Shown: positions 1 to 9,421, numbered from the stretch's first letter. The stretch: DNA of 64,000 nt from Rhodovulum euryhalinum (GCF_004342445.1 NZ_SLWW01000011.1:62001-126000), one strand, 5' to 3'. Made by a program: numbers and translations. Notes: generated by a model not told the origin, from the letters alone.

Positions 1-607
1 TCAGCCGCCAGAGGAACAGCGCCATGTTGGGCAGGTTCGGACGGGCGTGGATGCCCCTGGTCGGCTTGAGGTCGGCAGTGCGCGCGAAGCCGTCGAAGGC
101 GCTGCCAAGGAAACTTAGCACGCCGGGATCGCGCAGGGTCACGGTGCCGTGGCGGACCGGGTCCGCGATGTGATGCGGAAGGGCAAGGGGCGGGATGCCG
201 CCCCGGTCGGGGCGCTGGTGGTTCAGATGCTGGGTCCAGACCAACCGTTCGCGCAGCTCGACCGCATGGGCCGCCCAGCCGGTCAGGTTGAAGGCGAGCG
301 ATTCCATCGCTCCCAGTGTCCCCCGGCGGCGGCGCAGCGCCACGGTGCGGGCGGTGTCCGCGCGGATCGTGAACGGGTCGCCCTTGAGCGGCGTGACGCC
401 CAGCAGGTCGCCGATATAGGGAACCATCCAGTCCGCGCAGGTCTCGATGAACTGGTCGTGGTAAAGCTGGTCGATATCCGCGTCGATGCCCTGCAGGATC
501 TCGTCCATCAGGCCGATGAACGCTTCGAACTGGCCCGCGCCGGCGGGGTCGGTATCGCGGGTCCGGTAGAGGGCGGGCAGTCGCTCGAACAGGGGTGTCC
601 AGGTCAT
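1..607 (-). CDS. eCIS/phage tail protein I-like baseplate protein (3' end beyond window)
   Basis: The frame opens with ATG at 607 and stays open to the window edge, giving about 202 residues that begin MTWTPLFERLPALYRTRD. The start overlaps the stop of the upstream baseplate gene as ATGA, the coupling used throughout this operon. The opening resembles the tail protein I (P2 gpI-like) proteins that sit next to baseplate J proteins in phage tails and in Afp/PVC-type injection systems. In those systems the protein forms part of the outer baseplate to which fibres attach. The family assignment rests on the N-terminus and on position after two J-type proteins. The C-terminus, and any fibre or effector genes after it, are not in this window. 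Confidence 0.7.
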   Translation of the reverse strand, partial: MTWTPLFERLPALYRTRDTDPAGAGQFEAFIGLMDEILQGIDADIDQLYHDQFIETCADWMVPYIGDLLGVTPLKGDPFTIRADTARTVALRRRRGTLGAMESLAFNLTGWAAHAVELRERLVWTQHLNHQRPDRGGIPPLALPHHIADPVRHGTVTLRDPGVLSFLGSAFDGFARTADLKPTRGIHARPNLPNMALFLWRL

Positions 608-3465
608 TCGGGGCACTCCGCATCAGAGGTGACGGTGCTGGCCGAAAGCGTCAGGTGCAGCGCGGAAAGAACCAGCACCTCGGCAGGCGCCGCCTGTAGC
701 CGCGGCAGCAGCGCGGCCTTGGGTGGCACCGACAGGTCTTCGGGATCGTCCGATGTGGCGGGCAGCTTGCCGAAGGCAACGGGCCTGACCCAGACGATGC
801 CGGGGACGGCCTGCGCCGCGCCGACCGCCTGCGAGATGTGGACGTCCTGCCCGAAGCGGCGAAGCGGCAGCGCGAAGAGGCCGGTTCCGGGGGCGCCCGT
901 GCCGTCGGAGGGGTCTGTGCCAAGCGCAGTCCTGACGGCGGCGTCCAGATCGGCGCTGCGATAGGTCGGGTCATAGCCCAGCAGAAGCGACAGGTGAACC
1001 CAGCGGCGCCGACCCGGGACGACCTGAAGCGGATGCCGGGCGGGGCCGCGGCACCGGTCGGCGTGGCGCAGCGCGGCCGCGGCGGCGGCGACCGACTCGG
1101 GGCTTTCGTCTTCGGTCAGAACGGTGAGCGAGATCGAGGGGCGTTCGGCCTCGGCGGCGAACACGGCGCCTGCCTTGATCACGCCCGGAACCATCAGGGC
1201 CTCGGCCTCGTAATCCGCAAGCCCGACCAGCCGCCCGAGGCTTTGCATCCGGCCCGGTGCCGCGGCGCGGGCGGTTTCAGGCCCTTCGGCGGCCGCCCCG
1301 CCGGTGACCGGCCCCGGCATCAGGACACCGGACAGCGGCTTGAGCCGGTCCTTGGCCTTCGGTTCCTCGCCGTCCGCCAGATCGCCCGCGGCCCCGGCGC
1401 CGACGCGCCATGCGGCAGTGACGTTGTTGCGCCCCGAGGTGAGCCGCGCGCCCGACAGCCCGTCACCGAACTGCACCACATGGCCGCCCTCGCCGTCGGA
1501 GCGGACCACGTAGACCTCGGCATCGGCCGCCTGACCGAAGAAGGTGGCCACGCGCGTCCACAGCCGCCCGTCCACCCGGACCTCGAGTTCCGGTGCATAG
1601 GGCGGCGTGCGGGCGCTGTCGGGCAGGAAGGTGAGCGGGGATTTCGGGATAGCGAAGGTCTGGAAGGCAAGCCGCGCATCGCCCGAGCCGATGACCGCCT
1701 CGGCCTGGCTTTCGCCCTGGGTCGCGGTGACGATGTTGCCGTGGGCCGTCACCACGGGATCGGTTTCCGAGAAACCGGCGGCGCCCGACTTGGGCACCGC
1801 GCCAAGCGCGATCGGCCAGATGCGCCTGTCGCCCTGCGGCCCCTTCGGCGTGGCGTCGAGCTCGGGCTGCTTTTCGGCCACCGTGATCTCCTCGGGGGTC
1901 TCGGTGAGCCCGGCGAGCAGGATCGTGCGGCCCGCCAGCGCCTCGGCCTCTTCGCGGGTGCCGAAGAAGTTCACCTTGCCGTCCGCGACCGATGATTTTT
2001 GCCTGGGAGGCGCGCGCAGGATCATCCGGGCGCCGGTCGTCTCGTGCAGGCGCAGGCGGCGGATGTCGTGGGTCTCGGCGATGGCGACGACCTGCGCCTG
2101 AACCTGCTGGATCATGCCCTGAACCATCACCTGCATGGCGCCGGGCCCGGTATCGGATTGCGTCTGTATTTCCGCCACGATGTCGGGCAGCGATCCGATC
2201 TTCGACATGGCGCCGGTCTTGCCCTTGGCGATGGCACCGCCCTTTGAGATCGCAAGCTCGAACATCTCGGCGTCGATGACCTGAAGCCCAGGCGTCGCCT
2301 TGGCCCCGAACGCGCCGATTTCACTGGCCGAGATGGCGGCCAGCGTATCGGTTCGCAGCGCGGCGCTGAGCTCGATCAGCGACACGGGGGCGGTGGCGTT
2401 GGCCCAGAGTATGTCTCGCGGGGTGACCCGCTCCACCCGCCGGACGAAGGCGAAGTCGCGCGCCGTGGGCAGGACGGTGCGGCCGGTGCAGACGATCGTG
2501 CTGCCGGTGGCCAGATCGTCCACCTCGCTGTCGAGCGGTATCTCGCGCGCCTTCAGCGCCGAGTGGTAGGTGTTGCCCGCATGGTTCGACCCGGTGGCGC
2601 GGAAATAGGTGGTGTCATGCGAAAAGGTCTTTGGCGGATCCTCGCGGAAGGTGAAGAACTGGCGCGGCGCATCGGCGCCGTAGTGGCGGAAGGTGCGGCC
2701 AAGCCTGTAGGCCGTCACCTCGGCGGGATGGCTCTCGCGCACCGCGCCCTCCAGATGCAGCGTCACCCGGTCGAGATGCTCCTCGGTTTCCCTCACCACC
2801 AGGATTTCGTATGGGTCGAACGGACCCGAGAGGATCAGGATGCGATCACCCGCCGCGATGCCGTGCCCGGCGCGGGTGGCCAGATCGGTGGCGGTGCCCA
2901 GCCGGATGATGTCGAGCGCCGTGGTGCCGGGTGCGATCGCCTGCGCATCCTGGCGGCGGCGATAGAGGTGGAAGCTGCCCAGACCCGGCCATGCGGTGAT
3001 CGCCGCGGTGCTCTCGAAGACGGCGGGCTTGTCCGCACCCTCAAGCTTCGCCTGGAAGCCAAAGCCCCTGGGCACGATGACCGGGTCCGCGCCCCGCAGG
3101 TCCAGCGCGAAGCGCGCGGTACCGCCCAGCCCCGGCGCGGGCCGGTAGCCGGTCAGCTGCACGAGGTCGAAGATGCTTTCCTGCCAGGCTGCGGTGCCGA
3201 GCCTGGTCTCGTTCGCGTAGAGTTCCTGATAGAAGGTGAGGATGTCGCCGAGGATCGCCGCGCCCTCCAGCAGCGCGATGCCGGGCTCGTCGGATTTCAG
3301 ATGCGTCCAGCCCGAAAGTGCAGGCTCCTTCACCAGCCGGTCAAGTATGTGGCCGCGCATCGAGCCATAGTCGCCGATGCGGTAGGCAAAGCGCGAAAGG
3401 CCGGGGCGGTTGGCGACCGTTGCGGGGAAACGGGGCGGGCGGGCGCAGTCGTGGTTGCAGCTCAC
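604..3465 (-). CDS. Baseplate assembly protein, J-like (large, 953 aa)
   Basis: A 953-residue protein starting at GTG 3465, with GGGAGG 9 bases upstream and a GTGA overlap with the preceding baseplate gene. It belongs by content and order to the large putative baseplate assembly proteins of contractile injection systems (Afp11-like, distantly related to phage baseplate J/gp6). The N-terminal part describes packing into the plate (GSMRGHILDRLVKEP, ILTFYQELYANETRLGTA). The C-terminal half has the J-type motif VVQFGDGLSGARLTSGRNNV near residue 670. The protein would form the wedge ring of the baseplate outside the hub. It is much longer than phage J proteins, as is usual in eCIS clusters. It has no signal peptide, as expected for a particle assembled in the cytoplasm. 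Confidence 0.85.
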   Translation of the reverse strand: MSCNHDCARPPRFPATVANRPGLSRFAYRIGDYGSMRGHILDRLVKEPALSGWTHLKSDEPGIALLEGAAILGDILTFYQELYANETRLGTAAWQESIFDLVQLTGYRPAPGLGGTARFALDLRGADPVIVPRGFGFQAKLEGADKPAVFESTAAITAWPGLGSFHLYRRRQDAQAIAPGTTALDIIRLGTATDLATRAGHGIAAGDRILILSGPFDPYEILVVRETEEHLDRVTLHLEGAVRESHPAEVTAYRLGRTFRHYGADAPRQFFTFREDPPKTFSHDTTYFRATGSNHAGNTYHSALKAREIPLDSEVDDLATGSTIVCTGRTVLPTARDFAFVRRVERVTPRDILWANATAPVSLIELSAALRTDTLAAISASEIGAFGAKATPGLQVIDAEMFELAISKGGAIAKGKTGAMSKIGSLPDIVAEIQTQSDTGPGAMQVMVQGMIQQVQAQVVAIAETHDIRRLRLHETTGARMILRAPPRQKSSVADGKVNFFGTREEAEALAGRTILLAGLTETPEEITVAEKQPELDATPKGPQGDRRIWPIALGAVPKSGAAGFSETDPVVTAHGNIVTATQGESQAEAVIGSGDARLAFQTFAIPKSPLTFLPDSARTPPYAPELEVRVDGRLWTRVATFFGQAADAEVYVVRSDGEGGHVVQFGDGLSGARLTSGRNNVTAAWRVGAGAAGDLADGEEPKAKDRLKPLSGVLMPGPVTGGAAAEGPETARAAAPGRMQSLGRLVGLADYEAEALMVPGVIKAGAVFAAEAERPSISLTVLTEDESPESVAAAAAALRHADRCRGPARHPLQVVPGRRRWVHLSLLLGYDPTYRSADLDAAVRTALGTDPSDGTGAPGTGLFALPLRRFGQDVHISQAVGAAQAVPGIVWVRPVAFGKLPATSDDPEDLSVPPKAALLPRLQAAPAEVLVLSALHLTLSASTVTSDAECPE

Positions 3466-5960
3466 TGTCGGCCTCCCTTCACCTCGATGGTCATGCGCCC
3501 GAACTCCAGGGCGTTGGGGTCGTTGGCGACACGGATGATCTGGTTGGCGCCGACGTCGATCCGCAGCGCCGTGGGCGGGGGCAGGTCGTCGGCTTCGAGC
3601 ACCAGCGTTTCGAGCGATGGCCCGCCGGCCTGGTCCCAGAGCCGCATGCCGACCTTGATCACCCGGTCCACGCCCTCGACGGCAAGCGCGCGGGCGATGA
3701 TCTGGCTGGCGTGCAGGCTCTGGCCGAAAACCCAGTTGTCGGGGTGGAAGAAGCCGCGCGCGCCGGTCGAGGTGTAGCCTTCCGAGAACGCCTCATCGAG
3801 GTCGGCCGCCAGATCTTCGGGCCAGAAGCGCGGCGCGGCACAGACGACAAGCCGGATGTCCAGCGGCACGAAGTCGGGCGCGCGAATCTCGATATCCTCG
3901 CCGATCAGGCGTACATGGTCGAGATGCCTTGCCGCGGTCTCGCGCTGCGCGGCGCTGAGTTCGGTCGTGCCCCTGGGATCGAGCGTCACACGAACCGTGC
4001 GCCAGCTTCCGGTCCAGCCATAGGCCGCGGCGGCCCGCTGGACGAAGGGCAGTTCCTCGGCGCGGCGCTTGTAGTCGTTCAGCGTCACCGCGCGCAACTG
4101 GCGGGCGCGGTAGGCCTCGGGCGCGCGGCGGCGGATGACCTCGGGGGTTTCGGGCAGGCGGCCATTGGTGACGTCGAACGGGTTCCACAGCCGGGTGATC
4201 TGGGGGAAGGCGCCGGTATCATGGCCAGAGATGCTGCCCGCCCCGACATTGCCGTCCGGCCCGCTGCCGGTTTGGTAGCGCGCGGCGACATAGCTTCCTG
4301 GCGGCGGTGCCTCGCCATTGGGCGCGCGCCCGAACCGGATGGTGCTGCGGCCGAGTTCGTCTGTCTCGACAATGAAATGGTTCGCGTCCGCGCGGCTTTG
4401 CACCAGGTCGATCTGCTCGCCCCAGTCCGGGATGCCCTCGACCGAGACGCCAAGCGTGCTTTCGGGAGGGGTCTCGCCGCCGGGCGGGGTGTCGCGGTAG
4501 GCAAGCGGCCCCTCGGGCAGCGGGCACAGCCGCCCCCAGCGCGATTCCCGATAGGCGGCCTCGGTGATGCGGCCGAACGGGTAGTCGGTCGTGAACGCGG
4601 TGCGCTCGGCGCTCAGCGCTGCGGCGAGCGCCGCGTCCAGCGGGCGGGCGGGATCGGTGAACAGCGTGAGGTTGGGCCGGCCGTGCGCAATCTGGATTAG
4701 GTTACCGTGAAAGAGGCTTACGCCATCTTCCGGATCGGCGCCCGGGCAGCGCGCGACAAAGCAGAAGCGGGTGCCAAGCGCATCGGCACTGTCCCATTCG
4801 ATGCGGACCATCCAGGCATCCGCGACGGGATCGTGCCGGGTCTCGGCGCCCGTCAGCCGCAGCAACTGGCGCTGCTTGGGATCGCGGCCGGCCGCCCGGC
4901 CGGTCTCGGGGTTCAGCGCCTCTTCGAGCAGCAGCGGGGTTTGCAGATCGCGCAGCAGGTCGCGCAGGTCGGTGGCCTGCGCCCCGGTCATGGACTGGCC
5001 GGGCAGCGTCACGTCCGCGGCCGTCGAGCCCTTTTCGAGCGCGCCGACCAGATTGCCCCAGGTGTAAAGCTCCAGCCGGTTCAGGTCCGGCTGCATCCGG
5101 CGCACCGCGCTCGTATCGTTGAGGAACACCTGGGATGCGGCAGTCAAGGTCCGGCCCGTCCAGCAGGCGAAGCTGGCGGGCAGTTCGAGATCGGTCGAGA
5201 CCTCCATCGCCGCCCAGGTCGTGGCCTGGTTGCCCTGGTGGATGTGGTAGTCCATCAGCCGCGCATGGCGGGCCAGCGACAGCCGCTTGCGGGCGCGCGG
5301 GAAGAAGGCCTCGGCCGCTACCCGGTCCTGCTTGTCCGCCAGTTCGTCTCCGGCCGCGGCAAGAAGCCCGATCACCACCTGGTCGAGATCGGCCTCGGAT
5401 GTTGGCTGCCAGCCGGGCACCCTTTCGGCCATCGCGGCGATCAGAAGGTGCCGGAACGAATGATAGTCGCGCGCCAGATAGTCAATGCGCGGCAGCGCGT
5501 CGGGCGCGTCGGGCGCTGTCCGGTCCGGGCGGCAGTTGAGGTTGAAGCAGCCGGGGCGGAACTTGAAGCCGATCCTGGCGAAGATCGGGTCGAAGAGCGG
5601 CGAGAGGGCCGTGAGCGTGTAGGTGGAATAGTCGCCGATCGGTTCGACGGTCAGCACGAGGCCCGGTGCGGGGCCGGGACCGGCGGCGATGGCGGTGACC
5701 TGGACCTGGCCCGGCAGCGGCCCGCCCGGTCGCCGCCGCCCGCCCGTGATCGCGAACAGCTGGTTGGCGGGCACGCCGCCGTCACCATGTGCGTTCAGGA
5801 TGCCGGCCAGGGCCACATCGTTGAGGAACTCGGCCGTCAGCAGCGCCCGGGGCGGGGTGGCGGCCTCGTCAAGCTCGACAAAGACCAGATCGAAGCCGTT
5901 CAGCCCGGTGAGGTCCCTTGCGCGGTCGCGGCGTTCCTCGTCGTTCAGGATCTCGGCCAT
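3462..5960 (-). CDS. Baseplate J/gp47 family protein (832 aa)
   Basis: An 832-residue second baseplate assembly protein. An in-frame GTG lies one codon upstream (5963), but ATG 5960 gives the TGATG overlap with the gp25 gene and has GGAG upstream, so 5960 was chosen. Around residues 540-600 it has the J-type segment STIRFGRAPNGEAPPPGSYV and GSGPDGNVGAGSI, then an ordered C-terminal domain (LNDYKRRAEELPFVQRAAAAY). These features are shared with baseplate J proteins. In Afp/PVC particles two such proteins, Afp11 and Afp12 types, build the wedge. Position between gp25 and the 953-residue paralogue supports the call. It is likely translated in fixed ratio with both neighbours through the overlapping codons. 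Confidence 0.85.
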   Translation of the reverse strand: MAEILNDEERRDRARDLTGLNGFDLVFVELDEAATPPRALLTAEFLNDVALAGILNAHGDGGVPANQLFAITGGRRRPGGPLPGQVQVTAIAAGPGPAPGLVLTVEPIGDYSTYTLTALSPLFDPIFARIGFKFRPGCFNLNCRPDRTAPDAPDALPRIDYLARDYHSFRHLLIAAMAERVPGWQPTSEADLDQVVIGLLAAAGDELADKQDRVAAEAFFPRARKRLSLARHARLMDYHIHQGNQATTWAAMEVSTDLELPASFACWTGRTLTAASQVFLNDTSAVRRMQPDLNRLELYTWGNLVGALEKGSTAADVTLPGQSMTGAQATDLRDLLRDLQTPLLLEEALNPETGRAAGRDPKQRQLLRLTGAETRHDPVADAWMVRIEWDSADALGTRFCFVARCPGADPEDGVSLFHGNLIQIAHGRPNLTLFTDPARPLDAALAAALSAERTAFTTDYPFGRITEAAYRESRWGRLCPLPEGPLAYRDTPPGGETPPESTLGVSVEGIPDWGEQIDLVQSRADANHFIVETDELGRSTIRFGRAPNGEAPPPGSYVAARYQTGSGPDGNVGAGSISGHDTGAFPQITRLWNPFDVTNGRLPETPEVIRRRAPEAYRARQLRAVTLNDYKRRAEELPFVQRAAAAYGWTGSWRTVRVTLDPRGTTELSAAQRETAARHLDHVRLIGEDIEIRAPDFVPLDIRLVVCAAPRFWPEDLAADLDEAFSEGYTSTGARGFFHPDNWVFGQSLHASQIIARALAVEGVDRVIKVGMRLWDQAGGPSLETLVLEADDLPPPTALRIDVGANQIIRVANDPNALEFGRMTIEVKGGRQ

Positions 5961-6346
5961 CACACGTCTCCGCTGCCCGATATCCCGTGCTCGAAGCGCA
6001 GCCGCCGCGTCTCGGACGTGTCGGCCAGTTCGTAGACCAGATCGACCGAAAGCGTGGTGTCAGTGGCGTCTGTCACAAGCTCCCGCACCACCAGCCGCTC
6101 GCCCAGATAGAAGCTGAGCGCCTTGCTCAGCCGCGCCCGCGCGAGCCCGGCGGTGACCTCGCTGTTGGCCTCGAACACCAGCCGTTTCAGCCCGCCGCCA
6201 AAGCGGGGCAGGAACGGCCGTTCGCCGGGATCGGTCAGCAGAAGCTGGATCACCTCGCCCCGCACGTGGTCGGACAGATCGGCGGGCGTTCGGGGGCGGC
6301 CGTCCTCGCCGATGGTGAAGGGGAAGCTCAGGTGCCGTCCGCTCAT
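5960..6346 (-). CDS. GPW/gp25-like baseplate wedge protein
   Basis: A 128-residue protein that starts MSGRHLSFPF at ATG 6346; a longer open frame upstream has no support. Residues 35-53 (LLLTDPGERPFLPRFGGGL) are the hallmark of the gp25/GPW lysozyme-like baseplate family. It is called Afp9 in antifeeding prophage and TssE in type VI secretion. The protein joins the sheath initiator to the wedge and starts sheath polymerisation. The stop overlaps the next gene start as TGATG. Length is normal for the family. Confidence is high because the motif and the position before the J proteins agree. Confidence 0.92.
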   Translation of the reverse strand: MSGRHLSFPFTIGEDGRPRTPADLSDHVRGEVIQLLLTDPGERPFLPRFGGGLKRLVFEANSEVTAGLARARLSKALSFYLGERLVVRELVTDATDTTLSVDLVYELADTSETRRLRFEHGISGSGDV

Positions 6347-6350
6347 GGTC

Positions 6351-6629
6351 TCACTCCCAGTCGAATTCGAGCTGGTGATCGTGGCTGGTGCCGCTGCCGC
6401 CGGCCTGTTCCTCGGTGGTCTCGATGTCGTCGCGGTGGTCGTGCAGGTAGCGCAGCATCCCCCGCGCAATGGCCACGAACATCAGCCGCCGGTCCTCGAC
6501 GCTGCGGGTGTCGGTGGGCAGGCCGGTGTCCTTCAGGCTGGCCCAGAGCGCCACGAATTCCGCGTCCATCGCCCCCGCGAGCGTGTCGGTCTGGAGGTTG
6601 CTGACGGTGCCGGCCCTGAGCTTCGCCAT
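6351..6629 (-). CDS. Small conserved-type eCIS protein of unknown function (92 aa)
   Basis: A 92-residue acidic protein beginning MAKLRAGTVSNLQTDTLAGA and ending in an acidic tail (DHQLEFDWE). It is encoded 6 bases after the spike gene and 4 bases before gp25. I do not recognise a domain. The central part (MDAEFVALWASLKDTGLP, RRLMFVAIARGMLRYLHDH) is predicted by eye to be helical. Its placement between spike and gp25 in a tightly packed operon makes a structural or assembly role in the baseplate likely, but that is inference. No cysteines, membrane segment or signal peptide are seen. Confidence 0.7.
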   Translation of the reverse strand: MAKLRAGTVSNLQTDTLAGAMDAEFVALWASLKDTGLPTDTRSVEDRRLMFVAIARGMLRYLHDHRDDIETTEEQAGGSGTSHDHQLEFDWE

Positions 6630-6635
6630 GGCATC

Positions 6636-7355
6636 TCATCCTGTCTTGACGCGCGTCGACAACAGCGCGGGCGTGGGCGGGATCTGGGGCGCGACCGGCG
6701 GGGCCGGGGTGACGGGAATCCCGATCACCGTCTCGCCGGGATGGGTGTGGGCGTTGAACGCGGTCACGAGCTGGTTTAGGTAGCTCAGCAGGTCGTCGCC
6801 AAAGACCAGCGGGTGGCGGGCGCCGTCCACCAGTTCGATCTGCGGGGCCTCGACCACCACCTTCGTCGCGGCCTTGACCTCGATCTTGCCGTCCTGCGCG
6901 GTGATCGTGATCTTGTTGCGCCCGTTGCCGTCCGAGATCACCAGCGTTTCGCTGTCGTCGTCGAGCGCCACCTGAAGGCCGCTTTCGGTCTTGAGCACCT
7001 TGGTCGGCTGCGCGCCCGCGCGGCCCTCTTCGGGGTCGGGCGCGTCCCCCTCGGGCCACCAGCCGCCCGACCAGATCGGGAGGTTCACGTCGCCCGCCTC
7101 GAACTCGATCCAGACGCCCGCATCCACGGGCGGCACCGCGAACAGGCCCGCATCCGGCCCGACATAGGGGGCACAGGGCAGCGCCCAGGCGGTCAGCTCG
7201 CCGCCGGGCAGGATCGCCGGAACGCGGGCGCGGATCCGGCCCATGCTGCGGGGATCGTCCACGTCGGCCACCAGGCCCTTGTACTTGCCGAAATGGCGGC
7301 CCTGTTGCTCCTCGATGAAGCCAGCCACCAGCCGCTCGAACGACAGACCGCGCAT
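6636..7355 (-). CDS. Baseplate assembly protein V / spike (gpV-like)
   Basis: A 239-residue protein starting MRGLSFERLVAGFIEEQQGR at ATG 7355, which overlaps the stop of the gpD-like gene by one base. The N-terminal OB-fold region (YKGLVADVDDPRSMGRIRAR, residues about 19-38) and the following acidic, repeat-like beta segment (ALDDDSETLVISDGNGRNKI, then KITITAQDGKIEVKAATKV) are typical of gpV/VgrG needle proteins. With the upstream gpD-like hub it would make the spike at the tip of the tube, equivalent to Afp8 split into two genes. The C-terminus is proline rich (PVTPAPPVAPQIPPTPA) and could carry or cap the spike. No separate PAAR gene was found nearby. Confidence 0.85.
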   Translation of the reverse strand: MRGLSFERLVAGFIEEQQGRHFGKYKGLVADVDDPRSMGRIRARVPAILPGGELTAWALPCAPYVGPDAGLFAVPPVDAGVWIEFEAGDVNLPIWSGGWWPEGDAPDPEEGRAGAQPTKVLKTESGLQVALDDDSETLVISDGNGRNKITITAQDGKIEVKAATKVVVEAPQIELVDGARHPLVFGDDLLSYLNQLVTAFNAHTHPGETVIGIPVTPAPPVAPQIPPTPALLSTRVKTG

Positions 7356-8458
7356 CACACGATCCCCCCGGGCAAACCGCCGCCCGCCGCCGAGGTTGCG
7401 TTGCGCCGCAGAGTGAAGGTCTGGGTGTAGCCCATGTCCTTGAGGCTGTGGCTGACTTCGCTGACCAGATAGCGCCCGCTCAGCCGTGTCCCCGCGCCCG
7501 CCACCGCCACGGTGCGATAGGGGCGCAGGACGCCCGGGTAAATCTCGGCCGAGACCTCGCCGTGGCCGGACCATGCGAAGGCGCCGCGATCCACGCTGGC
7601 CTGCACCGCCGCATCGAGCAGGGTCCGGTCGCCCCCCGGCGCGGTGGCGAAGACGATGCCGGGGCCGGTGTCTTCGGTGGCCGCCGTCTCGCCCAGAAGC
7701 GCATGGGCGGTGGCCTCGGCCTCGGCTTCCAGCAGGTCGAGACTGGCGGGGTCCACGTCATTGGCGCGGGCGGTGACGCCGGACAGCACGTCGAGTTCCA
7801 GCACCAGCCTGTTGACGTTGCGTTCCAACCCGGTGAGGACCAGTTCGGGAAGACCGTCGTCGTCGAGCGGCAGTCGGCGGAAATGGCCGGTGCTCTGGCC
7901 CGGCGCGCTGCCGGGCTCGACATGGACGACCATGTTGGCCTCGCGCGCAAGGCGCCTGAGCAGCCCGAAATCGGTGCCCCGCTGTGTGACGACCCGTTCA
8001 AGCGAGGGCGCGCCCACGCCGCTGGTCTCGGTCTCGGCCGCGATGCCGTACTCGCCGAAGACCTGCGCGGCGATGTCCTCGGGCGACATGTCCTCGAACA
8101 GCCGCGCCCGGTCGGTGCGGTTCATCATGGCACTTTCGTCGTTGACCACGATCACCGCCTGGCTTTCGTTCGGGCCGCCCGCCAGTTCGAACCGCTGCGC
8201 CACCACGCGCCCCTCGATCAGCGGTACGAAATCCCCCTCGCCCACCTGCACCTCGATGCGCACGCGGGTCAGCGGCCGGATCGCGTCGTCCAGCGCGCCC
8301 GGCCAGTCGCCGGTGTCGTCGCGGCCGAGCGGGATGGTGATCTGCGCCTCGGTCACCATGTCGATCGCCTGGTCGACGCGGATCTCCTCGATCAGCGCCA
8401 GCCGCGCCTCGTCGGCGGGGCTGTTGTCGAACCAGAGGCGGTACGCGGTGATCGCCAT
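7355..8458 (-). CDS. gpD-like hub protein (phage late control D / VgrG N-domain family)
   Basis: A 367-residue protein starting MAITAYRLWFDNSPADEARL. It has the layout of gpD-type hub proteins, with residues such as ELPELVLTGLERNVNRL in the middle and a C-terminal segment YLVSEVSHSLKDMGYTQTFT. That segment is a recurrent feature of the family just before its end. It would form the trimeric hub to which the spike and inner tube attach. It lies 2 bases after the LysM gene and overlaps the spike gene by one base. The hub/spike split into two cistrons is common in phage, whereas Afp8 and VgrG fuse them. Confidence 0.87.
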   Translation of the reverse strand: MAITAYRLWFDNSPADEARLALIEEIRVDQAIDMVTEAQITIPLGRDDTGDWPGALDDAIRPLTRVRIEVQVGEGDFVPLIEGRVVAQRFELAGGPNESQAVIVVNDESAMMNRTDRARLFEDMSPEDIAAQVFGEYGIAAETETSGVGAPSLERVVTQRGTDFGLLRRLAREANMVVHVEPGSAPGQSTGHFRRLPLDDDGLPELVLTGLERNVNRLVLELDVLSGVTARANDVDPASLDLLEAEAEATAHALLGETAATEDTGPGIVFATAPGGDRTLLDAAVQASVDRGAFAWSGHGEVSAEIYPGVLRPYRTVAVAGAGTRLSGRYLVSEVSHSLKDMGYTQTFTLRRNATSAAGGGLPGGIV

Positions 8459-8460
8459 CG

Positions 8461-8733
8461 CTATCGCTCCGGCACGGCGATGACCCGGCCCACGGGCACG
8501 AGCAGGTCGTTCGCCTCGAGTTCGGTATTGGCGTCCGCGATGTGCCAGAACCGGGCGCCGTCGCGGAAGCAGCGGTCGGCGATCACGTCGAGCTGGTCGG
8601 CGGCGGTGACGGTCAGCGGCTGGCCGGCGGTATCGGGCAGGCTGCGCAGCTTGACGGCGGTGACGTCGCGGCCCGCGGCATCCTTGACGGTGACGGTGGG
8701 TGTCTTGGCGTAGCGGCTGTCCTTGGTGAACAT
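8461..8733 (-). CDS. LysM-like / tail protein X-type baseplate protein
   Basis: A 90-residue protein with a LysM-like fold signature: LTVTAADQLDVIADRCFRDG (residues about 40-59) followed by FWHIADANTELEANDLLVPV (about 62-81). In eCIS and contractile phages a small LysM protein of this kind (Afp7 C-domain, gp53/tail X-like) sits between the tube adaptor and the hub and clamps the baseplate. It follows the CIS tube/adaptor gene by 10 bases and precedes the hub gene by 2. No signal peptide is present, so it is not an exported peptidoglycan-binding protein on its own. Confidence 0.82.
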   Translation of the reverse strand: MFTKDSRYAKTPTVTVKDAAGRDVTAVKLRSLPDTAGQPLTVTAADQLDVIADRCFRDGARFWHIADANTELEANDLLVPVGRVIAVPER

Positions 8734-8743
8734 TGGGGCCTCG

Positions 8744-9421
8744 TCAGAACGGGATGATGTCGGGGGCGTCGGTGATCGCCTTGCCGAGGTTCAGCACGGC
8801 CTGCGCGTCCTTAAGCGTCTTCATGTATTCGTTGGCGCCCTGGCCGATGATGTCGTCGCTGTCGGGCGTGAAGGTCACCACCTGAAGGCCCAGCGCGACT
8901 TCGGCGCGGATCGGCACCAGCCCGCGGCTGAACAGCGTCTCGCGCACCGAGAACGAGGTGATCTCGACCGGCAGCACCCGGGTCAGCCCGGCCACGAAGA
9001 TCAGCCGCGGCAGACGTTCGGGCGGGATCGCGCGCGTGGGCTGGCTGGCACCGCCGCCAAGGGCCGAGCCCACGGCATCGACGATGGCCCCCAGCAGCTC
9101 ACCGGTGCTTTCGGGGAAGACCATCTTTTCCAGCGCGGCCAGTTGCGGGCCGACGCCGAAGAGTTCCGCGCTGCCGTCGCCCTTGTCGAGGTCGTCGGCG
9201 GCGTCGAACTTGAGGTTCAGGGTGAAGCTTTCGACCGGGGCGGAATGGGCGCGGTGGGTTTCAAGCTGGCGGGCGGGCACGTTGTCGTCGGGCTGGCGGC
9301 GCTGGATGCTGAACTGCCGGTCAAGCTCCTCGACGTTGTACTGGAACACGACGATGTTCGGGATCGGACCGAGGAAGGTTTCGCCGTACTGGATAAGTGC
9401 GCCCTTGGTGAGACGGGTCAT
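8744..9421 (-). CDS. CIS tube/adaptor protein (Afp7-like N-domain)
   Basis: A 225-residue protein that opens MTRLTKGALIQYGETFLGPI and contains VFQYNVEELDRQFSIQRRQP (residues about 24-43), the hallmark N-terminus of the CIS tube protein family. It also has ESFTLNLKFDAADDLDKGD, typical of the same family. It would link the inner tube to the hub. The start overlaps the stop of the preceding 96-residue gene. Together with the separate LysM gene it corresponds to one fused Afp7 protein in Serratia. This is distinct from the main gp19-like tube protein encoded near the sheath. Confidence 0.87.
   Translation of the reverse strand: MTRLTKGALIQYGETFLGPIPNIVVFQYNVEELDRQFSIQRRQPDDNVPARQLETHRAHSAPVESFTLNLKFDAADDLDKGDGSAELFGVGPQLAALEKMVFPESTGELLGAIVDAVGSALGGGASQPTRAIPPERLPRLIFVAGLTRVLPVEITSFSVRETLFSRGLVPIRAEVALGLQVVTFTPDSDDIIGQGANEYMKTLKDAQAVLNLGKAITDAPDIIPF

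Noticed and set aside
838-3777. Long open frames on the plus strand opposite the baseplate genes (for example 838-1995, 2563-3777)
   Set aside because: They are antisense to clear protein-coding frames, lack ribosome sites and have Arg/Gly/Ala-rich compositions typical of shadow frames in GC-rich DNA.
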